A stretch of 64,000 nt of DNA from CAVQFB01 sp963711675 (GCA_963711675.1 CAVQFB010000019.1:62001-126000), one strand, 5' to 3'; positions 7,410-17,641 are shown, counted from the first letter of the stretch. Numbers and translations: made by a program. Notes: generated from the letters alone by a model not told the origin.

Positions 7410-9866
7410 GTGAACGGATTGCTACAAGATATTCGCTACGCGCTGCGCCAGCTGGTGAAAACGCCCGGACTCACCGTGGTGGTCCTGACCACGATTGCGC
7501 TCGGTGTGGGCGCGAACACCGCGCTGTTTTCGGTGGTGAATGGAGTCTTGCTCAACCCCTTGCCTTATCCACAGCCGGAACAACTTGTCACCCTGCGCGA
7601 GAGCAAGCCAAATTTTGAGTGGGGTTCAATCTCTTATCCGAATTTCCGTGACTGGCAGAAGGACAATCACACATTTTCTTCACTAGCTGTCTCTCGCAGC
7701 TATGCCTTTAGCCTGACTGGAGCTGGCGAAGCGATGCAGGTAACCGGCGAGTACGTATCGTCAGATTTCTTCACGATCCTGGGTGTCAAGCCGATGACCG
7801 GCAGAACCTTCGCGCCGGGAGAGGATGAAATCGGAGCCGGTCCTGTCGCCCTGATCAGCGAAGGTTTGTGGCGAAGCAAGTTCAGTTCCGCACAGGATAT
7901 TGTGAGCCGGGGCATCACGCTGGACGGCAGGGCCTACACGATCGTTGGCGTCATTCCTGCAAGCTTTCATTTCCCTTCCACCGGTTTGCGCGATCCACGG
8001 GAGGTGTTCGTCCCCATTGGTCAGTGGAAAAACAATCTGCTGACCTCGCGAGGGGCGGGATTGGGAATCAGCGGGATCGGACGGCTAAAGCCGGGTGTCA
8101 CGATTGAGCAGGCGACGGCTGACATGGAGCGAGTCACAAACAATCTGGCAGCTGCGTTTCCGGACGCCGACAAAGGCATTGGCGCCAAACTCGTTCCTCT
8201 AAAGCAGTGGATGGTAGGGAGCGTGCGACCGTTTCTGGTACTGCTCCTCTGCGGCGTAGGCTTCGTGCTGTTGATTGCCTGTGTCAACGTTGCGAATCTC
8301 CTGCTGGCCCGCTCGACCGGCCGAACGCGTGAGTTCGCCATTCGCTCTGCGCTCGGCGCCAGTCAAAACCGCGTGCTCAGGCAGTTGCTGACGGAGAGCA
8401 TTATGCTCGCGCTTGCCGGTGGCGCTCTCGGCCTGATGCTGGCGGCATGGGGTACGCGGGCCGCACTTACGATTCTCCCCAGTGCCTTGCCGCGCGCCGA
8501 AGAGATTGGAGTCGACGGGCGTGTTCTGCTCTTCACCCTGGCGATCTCGCTGTTTGCGGGAGTTCTGTTTGGACTGACACCAGCACTGAGAATGTCACTG
8601 CCGCATTTGCAGGACAGCCTTAAGGAAGGTGGTCGGGGCGTCAGTGGAAGCCGCCATCGCGTGCAAGCCGTGTTTGTTGTCCTTGAAATGGCGATGGCGC
8701 TGGTCCTGCTGGCCGGCGCCGGCTTGATGATCCGCAGCCTGACCCGGCTGTGGAATGTCGATCCTGGGTTCGATCCCCACAATGTAATGACGGTTGGACT
8801 TTCCCTCCCACCGTCGATGATGACGGCGACTCCCGACGCGATTCGTGCTGCGTTCCTGGAATTTGATCGGCAGGTCTCGGGTATTCCCGGGGTGCAGGCA
8901 GTTTCGCAGACCTGGGGCGCGATCCCGATGAGCGGTGACGACGAGTTGACCTTCTGGTTCGAAGGGCAGCCCAAGCCTGCTAACGAGAACGAGATGAAGT
9001 GGGGTATCGACTACATTGTCGAGCCCGATTATCTGAGGGCGATGGGAATTCCGCTGCAACGTGGCCGGTTTTTCACTCAGCAGGACAACGAATACTCCTT
9101 GCAGGTGATGGTCATCGACGATGTCTTTGCACGGAAGTATTTTCCGGACCAGGATCCGATCGGCAAACTTATCCATCTGAGCACTTTTGCCAAACCAACG
9201 CAGATCGTCGGTGTGGTTGGCCACGTGAAGCAGTGGGGCCTCGATCTAGATGACACGGAAAGTCTGCGCGCACAGTTCTACATTCCATGCCGGCAGATGC
9301 CCGACGCGTTTGTGGCCATGCAGCCTTCGGGGTCGGCGGTAATCGTCCGCTCCGATAAGGCACAGACGGGGTTGCTCGATTCCATTCGCCAAGTCAGCCG
9401 CCAGACGAGCAGTGAACAGGTGATCTTCGGCCCACAATCCATGGAAGAGGTCATCGCCGGTTCGCTTGCCGCCCGCCGCTTCTCCATGATCCTGCTTGGT
9501 GTGTTCGCGACGCTGGCGTTACTGCTGGCGAGTGTTGGAATCTACGGGGTCATTTCCTACGTGGTTGGCCAGCGAACACACGAGATTGGCATCCGGATGG
9601 CGCTCGGCGCGCGACAGCTGGACATTCTGCGCCTGGTTCTCGGCGGGGCTGGGAAGTTGGCAGTGATCGGCATCGCAATCGGTCTCGTTTCCGCTCTGGG
9701 GCTGACGAGGCTCATGGGAAAACTGCTTTACGGGGTGGGGCCGGGTGATCCGCTCACGTTTATCGTAGTCCCTGCAATTCTGATCGGCGTAGCTCTCGTT
9801 GCCAGCTACTTGCCTGCAAGACGCGCCAGCAGGGTCGATCCCATGGTCGCTTTGCGCTACGAGTGA
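7410..9866 (+). CDS. ADOP-type ABC permease (MacB-like, FtsX domains), copy 2
   Basis: Protein of 818 residues from the GTG at 7410, chosen because it starts NGLLQDIRYALRQLVKTPG exactly where copy 1 starts and has GGATAAGG upstream. The open frame extends back to 7317, but that part overlaps copy 1 and is not family-like. The domain order equals copy 1, including the terminal DPMVALRYE. Similarity between the two copies over the whole length points to an old tandem duplication. The two permeases could act as a heterodimer, or as separate homodimers sharing adaptor and channel. Confidence 0.9.
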   Translation: MNGLLQDIRYALRQLVKTPGLTVVVLTTIALGVGANTALFSVVNGVLLNPLPYPQPEQLVTLRESKPNFEWGSISYPNFRDWQKDNHTFSSLAVSRSYAFSLTGAGEAMQVTGEYVSSDFFTILGVKPMTGRTFAPGEDEIGAGPVALISEGLWRSKFSSAQDIVSRGITLDGRAYTIVGVIPASFHFPSTGLRDPREVFVPIGQWKNNLLTSRGAGLGISGIGRLKPGVTIEQATADMERVTNNLAAAFPDADKGIGAKLVPLKQWMVGSVRPFLVLLLCGVGFVLLIACVNVANLLLARSTGRTREFAIRSALGASQNRVLRQLLTESIMLALAGGALGLMLAAWGTRAALTILPSALPRAEEIGVDGRVLLFTLAISLFAGVLFGLTPALRMSLPHLQDSLKEGGRGVSGSRHRVQAVFVVLEMAMALVLLAGAGLMIRSLTRLWNVDPGFDPHNVMTVGLSLPPSMMTATPDAIRAAFLEFDRQVSGIPGVQAVSQTWGAIPMSGDDELTFWFEGQPKPANENEMKWGIDYIVEPDYLRAMGIPLQRGRFFTQQDNEYSLQVMVIDDVFARKYFPDQDPIGKLIHLSTFAKPTQIVGVVGHVKQWGLDLDDTESLRAQFYIPCRQMPDAFVAMQPSGSAVIVRSDKAQTGLLDSIRQVSRQTSSEQVIFGPQSMEEVIAGSLAARRFSMILLGVFATLALLLASVGIYGVISYVVGQRTHEIGIRMALGARQLDILRLVLGGAGKLAVIGIAIGLVSALGLTRLMGKLLYGVGPGDPLTFIVVPAILIGVALVASYLPARRASRVDPMVALRYE

Positions 9867-9890
9867 ACAAACTTCAAGATTGAGGATGAC

Positions 9891-10601
9891 ATGATCCAGC
9901 TGAAGAATATTGAACGCAGTTACAAAACCGCGGCCGGCCAGACGTGGGTTCTGCGACGCATAAATCTGGAGATTCAGGAAGGCGAGTTCATGACCGTGAT
10001 GGGGCCTTCGGGGGCGGGGAAGTCGTCGCTGTTGAATGTCCTTGCCCTGCTCGACGACCAATGGGAAGGGGAGTACTGGTTCCGCAGCGAGGCTGCCCAC
10101 GTCATGAAGCGCAAGGGCCGCGCGGAACTAGCCAAGAAAAATGTCGGCATGGTTTTTCAGAGTTACCACTTGCTGGATGATCTGACGGTCCGGGAGAACA
10201 TCGACCTGCCGCTTTCTTACAAGGACATCCCGTCGAAACAGCGGCAGAGCCTGGTCGCGGACACCCTGGATCGTTTTCAGATCGTGGCCAAGAAAGACCT
10301 CTACCCCAGCCAGCTCTCGGGGGGACAGCAGCAGTTGGTTGGGATCGCGCGAGCCGTCATTCACAAGCCTGCGCTGCTACTGGCCGACGAACCCACGGGT
10401 AATCTGCACTCCAGTCAGGCCAAGGAAATCATGGAGCTGTTTTCGGAATTGAATCGGCAAGGAACGACGATCGTGCAGGTCACTCACTCTGAGGCCAACG
10501 CTGCTTACGGAACGCGCACAATCCAGCTGCGGGACGGGTGGTTGGTTGAAGATACGGGGAATCCGGCGGTTGATCGGGGCAGCGCTGTGGTGAATCAATG
10601 A
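9891..10601 (+). CDS. Second MacB/LolD-type ABC ATPase of the efflux operon
   Basis: Protein of 236 residues: Walker A GPSGAGKSS (residues 38-46), signature LSGGQQQLVGIARAV and Walker B LLLADEP. It differs from the first ATPase at two places: the signature helix has QL where QR is usual, and the D-loop reads NLHS where NLDS is usual. The same substitutions are, as far as known, common to one branch of these ATPases in Acidobacteria, so this is likely a functional but distinct partner. It lies 24 bases after permease 2, and its stop overlaps the TolC-like start (ATGA). Confidence 0.9.
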   Translation: MIQLKNIERSYKTAAGQTWVLRRINLEIQEGEFMTVMGPSGAGKSSLLNVLALLDDQWEGEYWFRSEAAHVMKRKGRAELAKKNVGMVFQSYHLLDDLTVRENIDLPLSYKDIPSKQRQSLVADTLDRFQIVAKKDLYPSQLSGGQQQLVGIARAVIHKPALLLADEPTGNLHSSQAKEIMELFSELNRQGTTIVQVTHSEANAAYGTRTIQLRDGWLVEDTGNPAVDRGSAVVNQ

Positions 10602-12499
10602 GAGACTGCGTCCGTAAGAGTCTCTTCGCCGGTTTGCTTCGGTTGGGATTACCGGCTGTCCTGATTGCGGTTCTTGCGCCAGCCCAAGTGCGCACCCCGG
10701 CCGTATTGGAAATGCCGCGGTCACACAGCCCGTTCGACCCATATTCCCCCTCGCAAGTGGGGGAGCCAGCACTCTCAAATTCGCCACGTCTTGATCGGAT
10801 GATTCGAGATGGCAAGCTTTACCTGTCGCTCAAGGATGCGATTGACCTGGCGCTGGAAAACAATCTGGACCTCGCCATTGCCCGCTATAACCTGCCGATT
10901 GCAGATACGGATCTCCTGCGTACCCAAGCCGGCGGAACCTTTCGTGGAGTCAATACCGGCGTGGTGCAGGGAACTCCCGGCGGAGGCGTGGGCGGCTACG
11001 GAGCAGGCGCTCCGGGTGCGGGCGCTGGCGGTACAAGCGGTGGCGCTGGCGGTGCAGGCGCCGGAGCGGCCGGGCTCGTACAATCCACACTGGGCGTGGG
11101 CACTCCGGTTCAATCCTACGATCCAACACTCAACACGAGTGTGGGGATCGAGCACCAGACGTCTCCGCTCGCGAATCAGCAACTCTACGGCATACCATCC
11201 CTGCAGCTGAATACCGCGCAAGTGAACGCTACATTCTCTCAGTCGTTTTCCACGGGCACTACCGTTGCTTTTGGCTTCAACAACAACCGCCAGACCACGA
11301 ACAGTACGTTTACCAGTCTTTCGCCTGTTCTGAACTCGTCTTTTCGCTTCAGCTTTCAGCAGCAGTTGCTCGCGGGATTTGGTTTCGGCCCCAATCTCCG
11401 CTACTTGCGAATTGCCAAGAACAACAAAAAGATTTCCGATATCGCCTTTAAGGACCAGGTGATTGCGACCGTCACGCAGATCGAGAACATCTATTGGGAC
11501 CTGGTGAGCGCCTACGAGCAGGCGCACGTGAATGAGCAGTCTCTCGCTTTCGCCAATCAGACTTTGGAGAACGCTAAGAAACAAGCGCAACTCGAGAGCA
11601 TTCCCCAGATGGACGTAATGAAAGCGGAGGCCGAGGCCTCCAAGCGTACCCAGGATCTGACCGTTGCGCGGACCAGTCTGCAACTGCAGGAGTCGCTGAT
11701 GAAGAACGCGCTGACCAAGAGCCTTGACGACCCTGCGCTCGAGGAAATGCCGGTCGTGCCTATCGACCGCACGCAGACGAGCGACACCGAAGCGAGCAAG
11801 CCGATTCTTGATTTGATTGCGGAAGCACTGCGAAATCGTCCGGAATTGCTGGAGACCGACGTCGATCTGGTGAACCGGCAGATCAGCCGACAAGCTGCGA
11901 GAAACGCACTGCTGCCGACGCTTTCTCTGGTCGGCTTCTACGGGGGAACCGGTCTCGCCGGAGAATTGAATCCAGTTTTCAGCGGGACTAACTCTTCCAG
12001 CGTCTCGACCGACCTGCCGGGTGCCTGGCAAAACGCCTTCAACAATTCATCGCCGGACTATTCCATAGGACTTAATCTGAACATTCCTTTTCGCAACCGG
12101 GTGGCCAAGGCCGACCAGTATCGTTCCGAGCTGGAGTACCGGCAGGCCAGCTTGCGCGAAGTGCAGCTGAAGAAGCAGATTCGGATCGAGGTGCGAAATG
12201 CCCAATATGCTCTGGAACAGTCGAGGGCCCGCGTAGACTCGGCGCGAAAGGCGAGGGACCTGGCCGAGCGCACCTTCGAGATCATGAAAAAGGAGCAGGA
12301 GTTGGGAGCAGGCTCAATTTATCAGACTATGACGGCGCAGCGTGATCTTTCGGTCGCTGAACTGGACCTGGTCAACGCCATGACGACCTACCAGAAATCG
12401 AGCGTCGAACTTGATCGCGCAACAGGAACGACTTTGGAACATAATGGAGTGCTGATCGAGGACGCCGTCAGCGGGACGGTGACTGCCTCGTCTCCATAA
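10598..12499 (+). CDS. TolC-family outer-membrane efflux protein
   Basis: Protein of 633 residues with an N-terminal export signal (about 1-30) and two OEP repeats made of long Ala/Gln/Glu-rich helices (about 75-400 and 400-610). The motif LSLKDAIDLALENNLDLAIARYN (residues 76 onward) is the usual start of the first repeat. Residues 126-160 form an insertion of almost only Gly, Ala and Ser, absent from standard TolC and probably located in an exposed loop. The gene overlaps the preceding ATPase by four bases and ends just before the regulator. It should form the outer-membrane exit duct for the adaptor/ADOP pump. Confidence 0.88.
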   Translation: MRDCVRKSLFAGLLRLGLPAVLIAVLAPAQVRTPAVLEMPRSHSPFDPYSPSQVGEPALSNSPRLDRMIRDGKLYLSLKDAIDLALENNLDLAIARYNLPIADTDLLRTQAGGTFRGVNTGVVQGTPGGGVGGYGAGAPGAGAGGTSGGAGGAGAGAAGLVQSTLGVGTPVQSYDPTLNTSVGIEHQTSPLANQQLYGIPSLQLNTAQVNATFSQSFSTGTTVAFGFNNNRQTTNSTFTSLSPVLNSSFRFSFQQQLLAGFGFGPNLRYLRIAKNNKKISDIAFKDQVIATVTQIENIYWDLVSAYEQAHVNEQSLAFANQTLENAKKQAQLESIPQMDVMKAEAEASKRTQDLTVARTSLQLQESLMKNALTKSLDDPALEEMPVVPIDRTQTSDTEASKPILDLIAEALRNRPELLETDVDLVNRQISRQAARNALLPTLSLVGFYGGTGLAGELNPVFSGTNSSSVSTDLPGAWQNAFNNSSPDYSIGLNLNIPFRNRVAKADQYRSELEYRQASLREVQLKKQIRIEVRNAQYALEQSRARVDSARKARDLAERTFEIMKKEQELGAGSIYQTMTAQRDLSVAELDLVNAMTTYQKSSVELDRATGTTLEHNGVLIEDAVSGTVTASSP

Positions 12500-12502
12500 C
12501 TC

Positions 12503-13918
12503 ATGCCGACTTCCGCCAAGCCGCACGACATGCGATCCCTGGCGCCGTCTGACGCACGCGAAAAACGCGCGCCTCGCATCCTCGCTGCCGACGACCAACC
12601 ACACATTCTAGAAGCTCTCCAACTGCTGCTTCGTCCGCAGGGCTATGCGGTGGATGGCGTCAAATCGCCTGCCGAGGTCAGGGAAGCGCTGGCCACCGAT
12701 TTCTACGATGCGGTATTGATCGATCTGAATTACACGCGGGACACCACTTCTGGTCAGGAAGGCTTGGATCTGCTTTCGGAAATTGTCGCTCTCGACGGCA
12801 ACCTTCCGGTGATTGTCATGACCGCATGGGGCAACGTAGAACTTGCGGTAGAAGCGATGCGTCGGGGCGCCAGCGACTTTATCCCCAAGCCCTGGGAGAA
12901 CGAACGGCTGCTGGCGATTCTGCGCACGCAAATCGAATTGCATCGTGCCCTCCAGCGTGCTGAGCGCCTGGCGGCTGAGAACCGGCTTCTGCAGGTTCAG
13001 GGCCGGCCTGAGTTCATTGCATCCGCGAGTTCCATGCAACCGGTCCTGGATGCGATTGCCCGCGTCGGTCCTTCTGACGCGAATGTCCTCATTACAGGCG
13101 AACATGGCAGCGGCAAAGAGGTAGTCGCGCAAACCTTGCATGTCCTCTCTGCACGTGCTTCGCGGCCTTTGGTCGCGGTCAATACAGGGGCGCTGGCGGA
13201 GGGAGTATTCGAGAGCGAGCTTTTTGGCCATGTGAAGGGTGCGTTCACGGATGCGCGGACTGATCGCATTGGGCGCTTCGAACTGGCCGACGGAGGCACG
13301 ATTTTTCTAGATGAAATCGGCAATGTACCGGTGCGGCAACAGGCGAAATTGCTGCGCGTGCTGGAGTCGGGAGAGATTGAGCGACTGGGGTCTTCGCGTT
13401 CCCGGAAGGTCGATGTGCGGGTGATCTCGGCCACGAATACCGACCTCCAGGTCGCATGCACTTCGGGTCAATTCCGGGAAGACCTGCTTTTCCGGCTCAA
13501 CACGGTCGAGATTCATGTGCCACCTTTGCGGGAACGGCGCGAAGATATTCCGATCCTAGCCGTGCATTTTCTCAGGCGCTATGCAGGTCGTTATCGCCGT
13601 GAAATCGACGGATTCGACAACTCGGCGCTTCAAGTGATGGCGCAGTATTCCTGGCCGGGAAATGTCCGGGAGCTCGAGCACACGCTGGAGCGTTCCGTGC
13701 TGATGTGCCGCGGCCGCGAGATCCAACCAGCGGACCTGGGACTGAATCTGCAACGACCGCAAGCCCAGAATTTCGAAGAGTTGAGCCTGGAAGCGGTAGA
13801 GGCGCTCCTGATCAGAAAAGCGTTGCAGCGTTTTCAGGGGAATGTCAGCCAGGCGGCTGAAGCTTTGGGGCTGAGCCGCGGCGCGCTCTATCGGCGCATG
13901 GAGAAATATGGCCTTTAG
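12503..13918 (+). CDS. Sigma-54-dependent response regulator, NtrC family
   Basis: Protein of 471 residues. The receiver domain has acidic pocket Asp30/Asp31, phospho-acceptor Asp74 (VLIDL) and Lys129 (KPWE). The AAA+ domain has Walker A GEHGSGKE at 199-206 and FLDEIGNVP as the Walker B region. The C-terminal Fis-type helix-turn-helix reads VSQAAEALGLSRGALYRRMEKYGL region near 445-471. The sigma-54 contact loop reads GAFTDA (246-251) rather than the classical GAFTGA, a variant seen in related regulators of other phyla. Three bases separate it from the TolC-like gene, and it overlaps the kinase by 11 bases. It probably activates the sigma-54 promoter at 2898 and so its own operon. Confidence 0.92.
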   Translation: MPTSAKPHDMRSLAPSDAREKRAPRILAADDQPHILEALQLLLRPQGYAVDGVKSPAEVREALATDFYDAVLIDLNYTRDTTSGQEGLDLLSEIVALDGNLPVIVMTAWGNVELAVEAMRRGASDFIPKPWENERLLAILRTQIELHRALQRAERLAAENRLLQVQGRPEFIASASSMQPVLDAIARVGPSDANVLITGEHGSGKEVVAQTLHVLSARASRPLVAVNTGALAEGVFESELFGHVKGAFTDARTDRIGRFELADGGTIFLDEIGNVPVRQQAKLLRVLESGEIERLGSSRSRKVDVRVISATNTDLQVACTSGQFREDLLFRLNTVEIHVPPLRERREDIPILAVHFLRRYAGRYRREIDGFDNSALQVMAQYSWPGNVRELEHTLERSVLMCRGREIQPADLGLNLQRPQAQNFEELSLEAVEALLIRKALQRFQGNVSQAAEALGLSRGALYRRMEKYGL

Positions 13919-15335
13919 TCCGCACGCCAGCGGCAAGGCAGAAAAGCGAAAGACTCCTCGCAAGAAGACTCGGCTCCATTACGAACGCCGCATTGCAATC
14001 TACTCATTGGTCGCCGCTCTCCCAGGAATTCTGGTCAGCGGTGTTCTGATCTGGCGGCAGCCCTGGTCCACGGAAACAAAATCCGCACTCTCGTTCGCGA
14101 TGCTTCTGGTCTGGTGGCTGCTGGCCCTGGCGTTACACGACCACACGGTCCGGCCACTGCAGACCCTGGCAAACGTAGTTGCGGCACTTCGTGAGGAAGA
14201 CTACTCGTTTCGAGCACGCGGTGCCGTCAAGGACGATGCGTTGGGCGAGCTGTCCCTGGAAGTGAATGCTCTAGCCGATCTCCTCGCCGGTCAACGAATC
14301 CGTGTGATCGAAGCGACCGCACTCCTGCGGAGTGTAGTGGAAGAGATTGACGCGCCGTTATTTGCGTTCGACCCGGAGCGGGTGCTGCAGCTGGTCAATC
14401 CTGCGGGTGAGAAACTCCTCCAACAGTCCAGAGTGCGACTGCTGGGACGCACCGCCGAGGAGATTGGGCTGGGCGATTGCCTGGGTGCACAGAATGACAC
14501 GCTGATCGCATTGCCGGCCAATAGTCCCAGTGTTCGATGGCTCGTGCGGCAAGGCAAGTTTCGGGAAAAAGGCGTGCCACACACGCTGGTTGTTTTGTCG
14601 GACGTGAGCCGGGCGCTCCGCGAGGAGGAGCGTACCGCGTGGCAGCGGCTGATTCGAGTGCTTGGCCATGAACTCAACAACTCGCTGGCGCCGATCAAGT
14701 CGATTGCCGGTAGCCTGAGTAGCCGCCTGGCAGAGGCCGAACTGAGTCCCGAACAACGTCGCGATTTTGAGCGAGGACTGGCAATCATTGAAGCTCGTAC
14801 CGCCTCGCTTAACAGGTTTCTTCAAGCCTACCGGCAATTGGCCCAGATGCCGCCTCCCGCCATTAAGAGAGTTGCTCTGCTCCCGATCGTGGAGCGCGCC
14901 GCTTTCCTCGAAACTCGCTTAGCAGTGGCCATCTCTCGGGGCCCCGACGTGATCCTTATGGTGGATCCCGACCAGATCGAACAGATGCTGATCAATCTGG
15001 TGCGCAATGCGGTCGAAGCGGCTCTTGAGCCGGCCTCGGCGAACGGCCTTGCAGGTGACTCCGATAAAGGTGCCGACGTTCGAGACCCGCAGGTGACTTT
15101 GAACTGGTCGATTGAAGATCAGACTGTGGTATTGACGGTCGATGATAACGGACCGGGACTTATGAATCCGAGCAACGCGTTCGTCCCGTTCTATACCACC
15201 AAGCCCGCGGGAAGCGGAATAGGCCTGGCACTCTCGCGTCAGATCGCCGAGGCGCATGGAGGCTCAATCGAGCTGTCCAATCGAAACGGTAAAAGAGGAT
15301 GTCAGGTACGGGTGATTTTCCCGTACACGAAGTAG
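13908..15335 (+). CDS. Membrane sensor histidine kinase (partner of the NtrC-type regulator)
   Basis: Protein of 475 residues. Two membrane helices (about 28-48 and 58-77) enclose a very short periplasmic loop, followed by a HAMP linker and a PAS-like domain (about 135-235). The H-box is GHELNNSLAPIKS with phospho-acceptor His254, and the ATPase domain has N-box NLVRNAVEAAL, DNGPG and GSGIGLALSRQIAEAHGG. The class is NtrB/NtrY-like. With almost no periplasmic domain it probably senses a membrane or cytoplasmic signal. The ATG lies inside the regulator's last codons, so the pair is translationally coupled. Confidence 0.92.
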   Translation: MAFSPHASGKAEKRKTPRKKTRLHYERRIAIYSLVAALPGILVSGVLIWRQPWSTETKSALSFAMLLVWWLLALALHDHTVRPLQTLANVVAALREEDYSFRARGAVKDDALGELSLEVNALADLLAGQRIRVIEATALLRSVVEEIDAPLFAFDPERVLQLVNPAGEKLLQQSRVRLLGRTAEEIGLGDCLGAQNDTLIALPANSPSVRWLVRQGKFREKGVPHTLVVLSDVSRALREEERTAWQRLIRVLGHELNNSLAPIKSIAGSLSSRLAEAELSPEQRRDFERGLAIIEARTASLNRFLQAYRQLAQMPPPAIKRVALLPIVERAAFLETRLAVAISRGPDVILMVDPDQIEQMLINLVRNAVEAALEPASANGLAGDSDKGADVRDPQVTLNWSIEDQTVVLTVDDNGPGLMNPSNAFVPFYTTKPAGSGIGLALSRQIAEAHGGSIELSNRNGKRGCQVRVIFPYTK

Positions 15336-15834
15336 ATGCGTCCTTATTGTTTCTTCTAATTCAGTCTTTGCGACGAAATACCATGCGATGAGTCGACGAT
15401 CGGCTGGATCTACTCGCGCCCAAGTTGCAGAAATCTGCACACAATGCGCTGGAAGGGATGCAAGAAAATTCATCGTCATTTTTGTTGATGAAACTCTAGT
15501 ATTCCGATAGAGGTTATGGGATGATTGTGCCCCAATGATGGTTTAGCAGCGTGGGGCCGGCGGCAGGATATTGGACTCTTCGGTGCTCGCCTCGGCTTAG
15601 CCCATCTAGGAATTCAGGAGCTTCGGATCTAGGAAGGGAGGAAGTTTTCGGTAATACAACTAAGTCTATGGACATACTAATAATCATTAAATCACAACGA
15701 AAAGGGCTTCAATAAGGTTACTCGCGACCTGAGCAATCGCGTGTGTATGTATGGATCAGCTGGAACAGGAAAAACTAGACCCGGAGACGGTGCGCCACTT
15801 AAAAGCCGTCCCAAAACTAAGGAGCTAACCACAG
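15336..15834. other. Non-coding interval, about 500 bases
   Basis: No supported gene or structured RNA was seen. The stretch 15640-15720 is AT-richer than its surroundings and may hold the promoter of the porin. The end carries AAGGAG at 15819-15824, a good ribosome site for an ATG at 15835. No obvious terminator follows the kinase gene. Confidence 0.4.
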
Positions 15835-17539
15835 ATGCGCTGCCCATCAAACCTGGCTAGGATCAGCCGCTTTGATCTTTGCCACAGCCACGACCCTATT
15901 CTCTCAATCCTCGACTGCTGCGAAACCGAAGCCCAAGGCAACTCAGGCCTCCACGGTTACGAGCGAGTTGAAGCAACTGAAGCAGGCGCTGGATGCGCAG
16001 CAAGAGCAAATTCAGCAACTCCGGCAAGAATTGCAGAGCCGCGATCAGGCCATTCAGCAGCTGCAGGCCAACCAGGCGAATCAGCAGACGCAGCAGCAAC
16101 TGCAGGCAGCTCAAGCGGCCGCGGCGGAAGCGCAGCAAAAGGCTGCTGCCGCGGAAGCAACCGCAGATCAGCAGAAGGACACGATCAGCAAGCTGAATAG
16201 CGACTTGAGCGATGTGAAGACGACGCTTACCAACAGCGCGGTCTCGGCACAGGACGAGCAGAAAAGGGTTTCTGCGCTGGAAGGATTCGCAGAGCGATTC
16301 CGATTCAACGGCGACGTTCGCATTCGGGGTGAAAACTTCAACCAGCAAACCACCCAAGACCGCAACCGTGCGCGTATTCGCGCGCGTTTTGGCTTTGACG
16401 GCAAGCTAAATGAAGATTTCCAGAGCGGCATCTATCTTGCAACGGGTACTCTGGGTGATCCCACTACGACGAACGAAACCCTGAGCGGCGTTTTCGACCG
16501 GAAGACGATCGGTCTCGATAGAGCCTGGATCACGTACAATCCGGTCGCTCACAGATGGCTGTCTCTCACCGGCGGTAAGTTTTCCTACCTGTGGCAGCGG
16601 ACATCAGTAACCGGAGATCCCGATCTCAATCCGGAAGGCTTCAACGAAAAATTCTCCTTCGACTTCCAGAAGCCATTCGTCAAAAACTTCACGGTGCAAC
16701 TGATCCAGTTGCTGTACAACGAAGTCGCTGCGGGGCAGGATTCTTATGCACTGGGTTCTCAGGTATCCACCAGGCTTAAGCTCGGGAGGTTGTCGTCGAC
16801 CCCCTCGTTCCTGGTGCTAAAGTGGAACCGGCCAGATGCGATTCTGCAACAGAGCGCGTTTAATGTCGGAGCCACGACCACGGGCTTAGCTGCCTCAGGA
16901 ACGACTCCTGCCCAAGGCCCATTCAACGTTCCGGGAGAAGGGCCGGGTTGCTCCAAGGCTTTGAATTCGGCGGCGTTTCCCCCTTGCATATTCGCGCCGA
17001 ATGGCATGACTAACGCGACTTTTACGGATTCGAAGGGCAACTCGCACTTCTACTCCGGCTATAACTATGCGGACTTGATTCTGAACAACCAGTTCGACAC
17101 GGGGCTCAGACGGCTGCCCATCAACCTGTTGCTGGAGTTGGAAGACAACCTGGACGCCGAAACCCATCCACTGGACTCGAAGGGAAAAGTCCTTAAAGGG
17201 TTGGGGAGCCAAAACAAGGAATATGGTGTCGACTTCAGCCTGGGCCAGGTGAAAAACAAGGGCGATGTACAGGTTGGATACGCTTGGTTGCGCCAGGAGC
17301 AAGACTCGGTGATCGCCTCGTTCGCGGAAAGCGATCAACGGGCGCCTACCAACATCCTTCAAAACCGTTTCTACGCGTTGTGGAGGGTGAGGGCGAACAC
17401 GGTGGGCAGCTTCACGTGGTGGCACGGCCGCACTCTTAACACGGCCCTGGAAAACGCCACCAAGCCGACTGCCACTGCCGCAGGCCAGCAGGAACCTTAC
17501 TTAAACCGCTTGCAGTTTGACCTGATCTACACATTCTAG
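15835..17539 (+). CDS. Putative outer-membrane porin with N-terminal coiled coil (frameshift in signal peptide)
   Basis: The main frame gives a hydrophobic export segment (AALIFATATTLFSQS), a Gln/Ala-rich coiled coil of about 110 residues that may span peptidoglycan, and then a beta-barrel start FRFNGDVRIRGENF. About 400 residues of alternating strands end in the aromatic LIYTF. This resembles the putative-porin (Porin_5-like) group. No ATG or GTG exists in this frame upstream of the export segment. The only well-placed start is ATG 15835, 10 bases after AAGGAG, one frame off, so a one-base indel between 15838 and 15870 is inferred. The TTG at 15872 is an alternative start but would remove most of the signal peptide. 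Confidence 0.75.
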
Positions 17540-17548
17540 GTCGGGGAC

Positions 17549-17591
17549 GGCGGCGCCTTTTGGTAGTGAAGGGCGCCGCCTTATTTATTTT
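17549..17591 (+). terminator. Rho-independent terminator of the porin gene
   Basis: A perfect 9-bp GC stem (GGCGGCGCC at 17549-17557 and GGCGCCGCC at 17572-17580) with a 14-base loop is followed by TTATTTATTTT. It starts ten bases after the porin stop codon. Confidence 0.85.
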
Positions 17592-17641
17592 GCGGGTGCC
17601 GCACAATGCGCACTGCGTGACTTGCCAGGTCGATTTACTGG

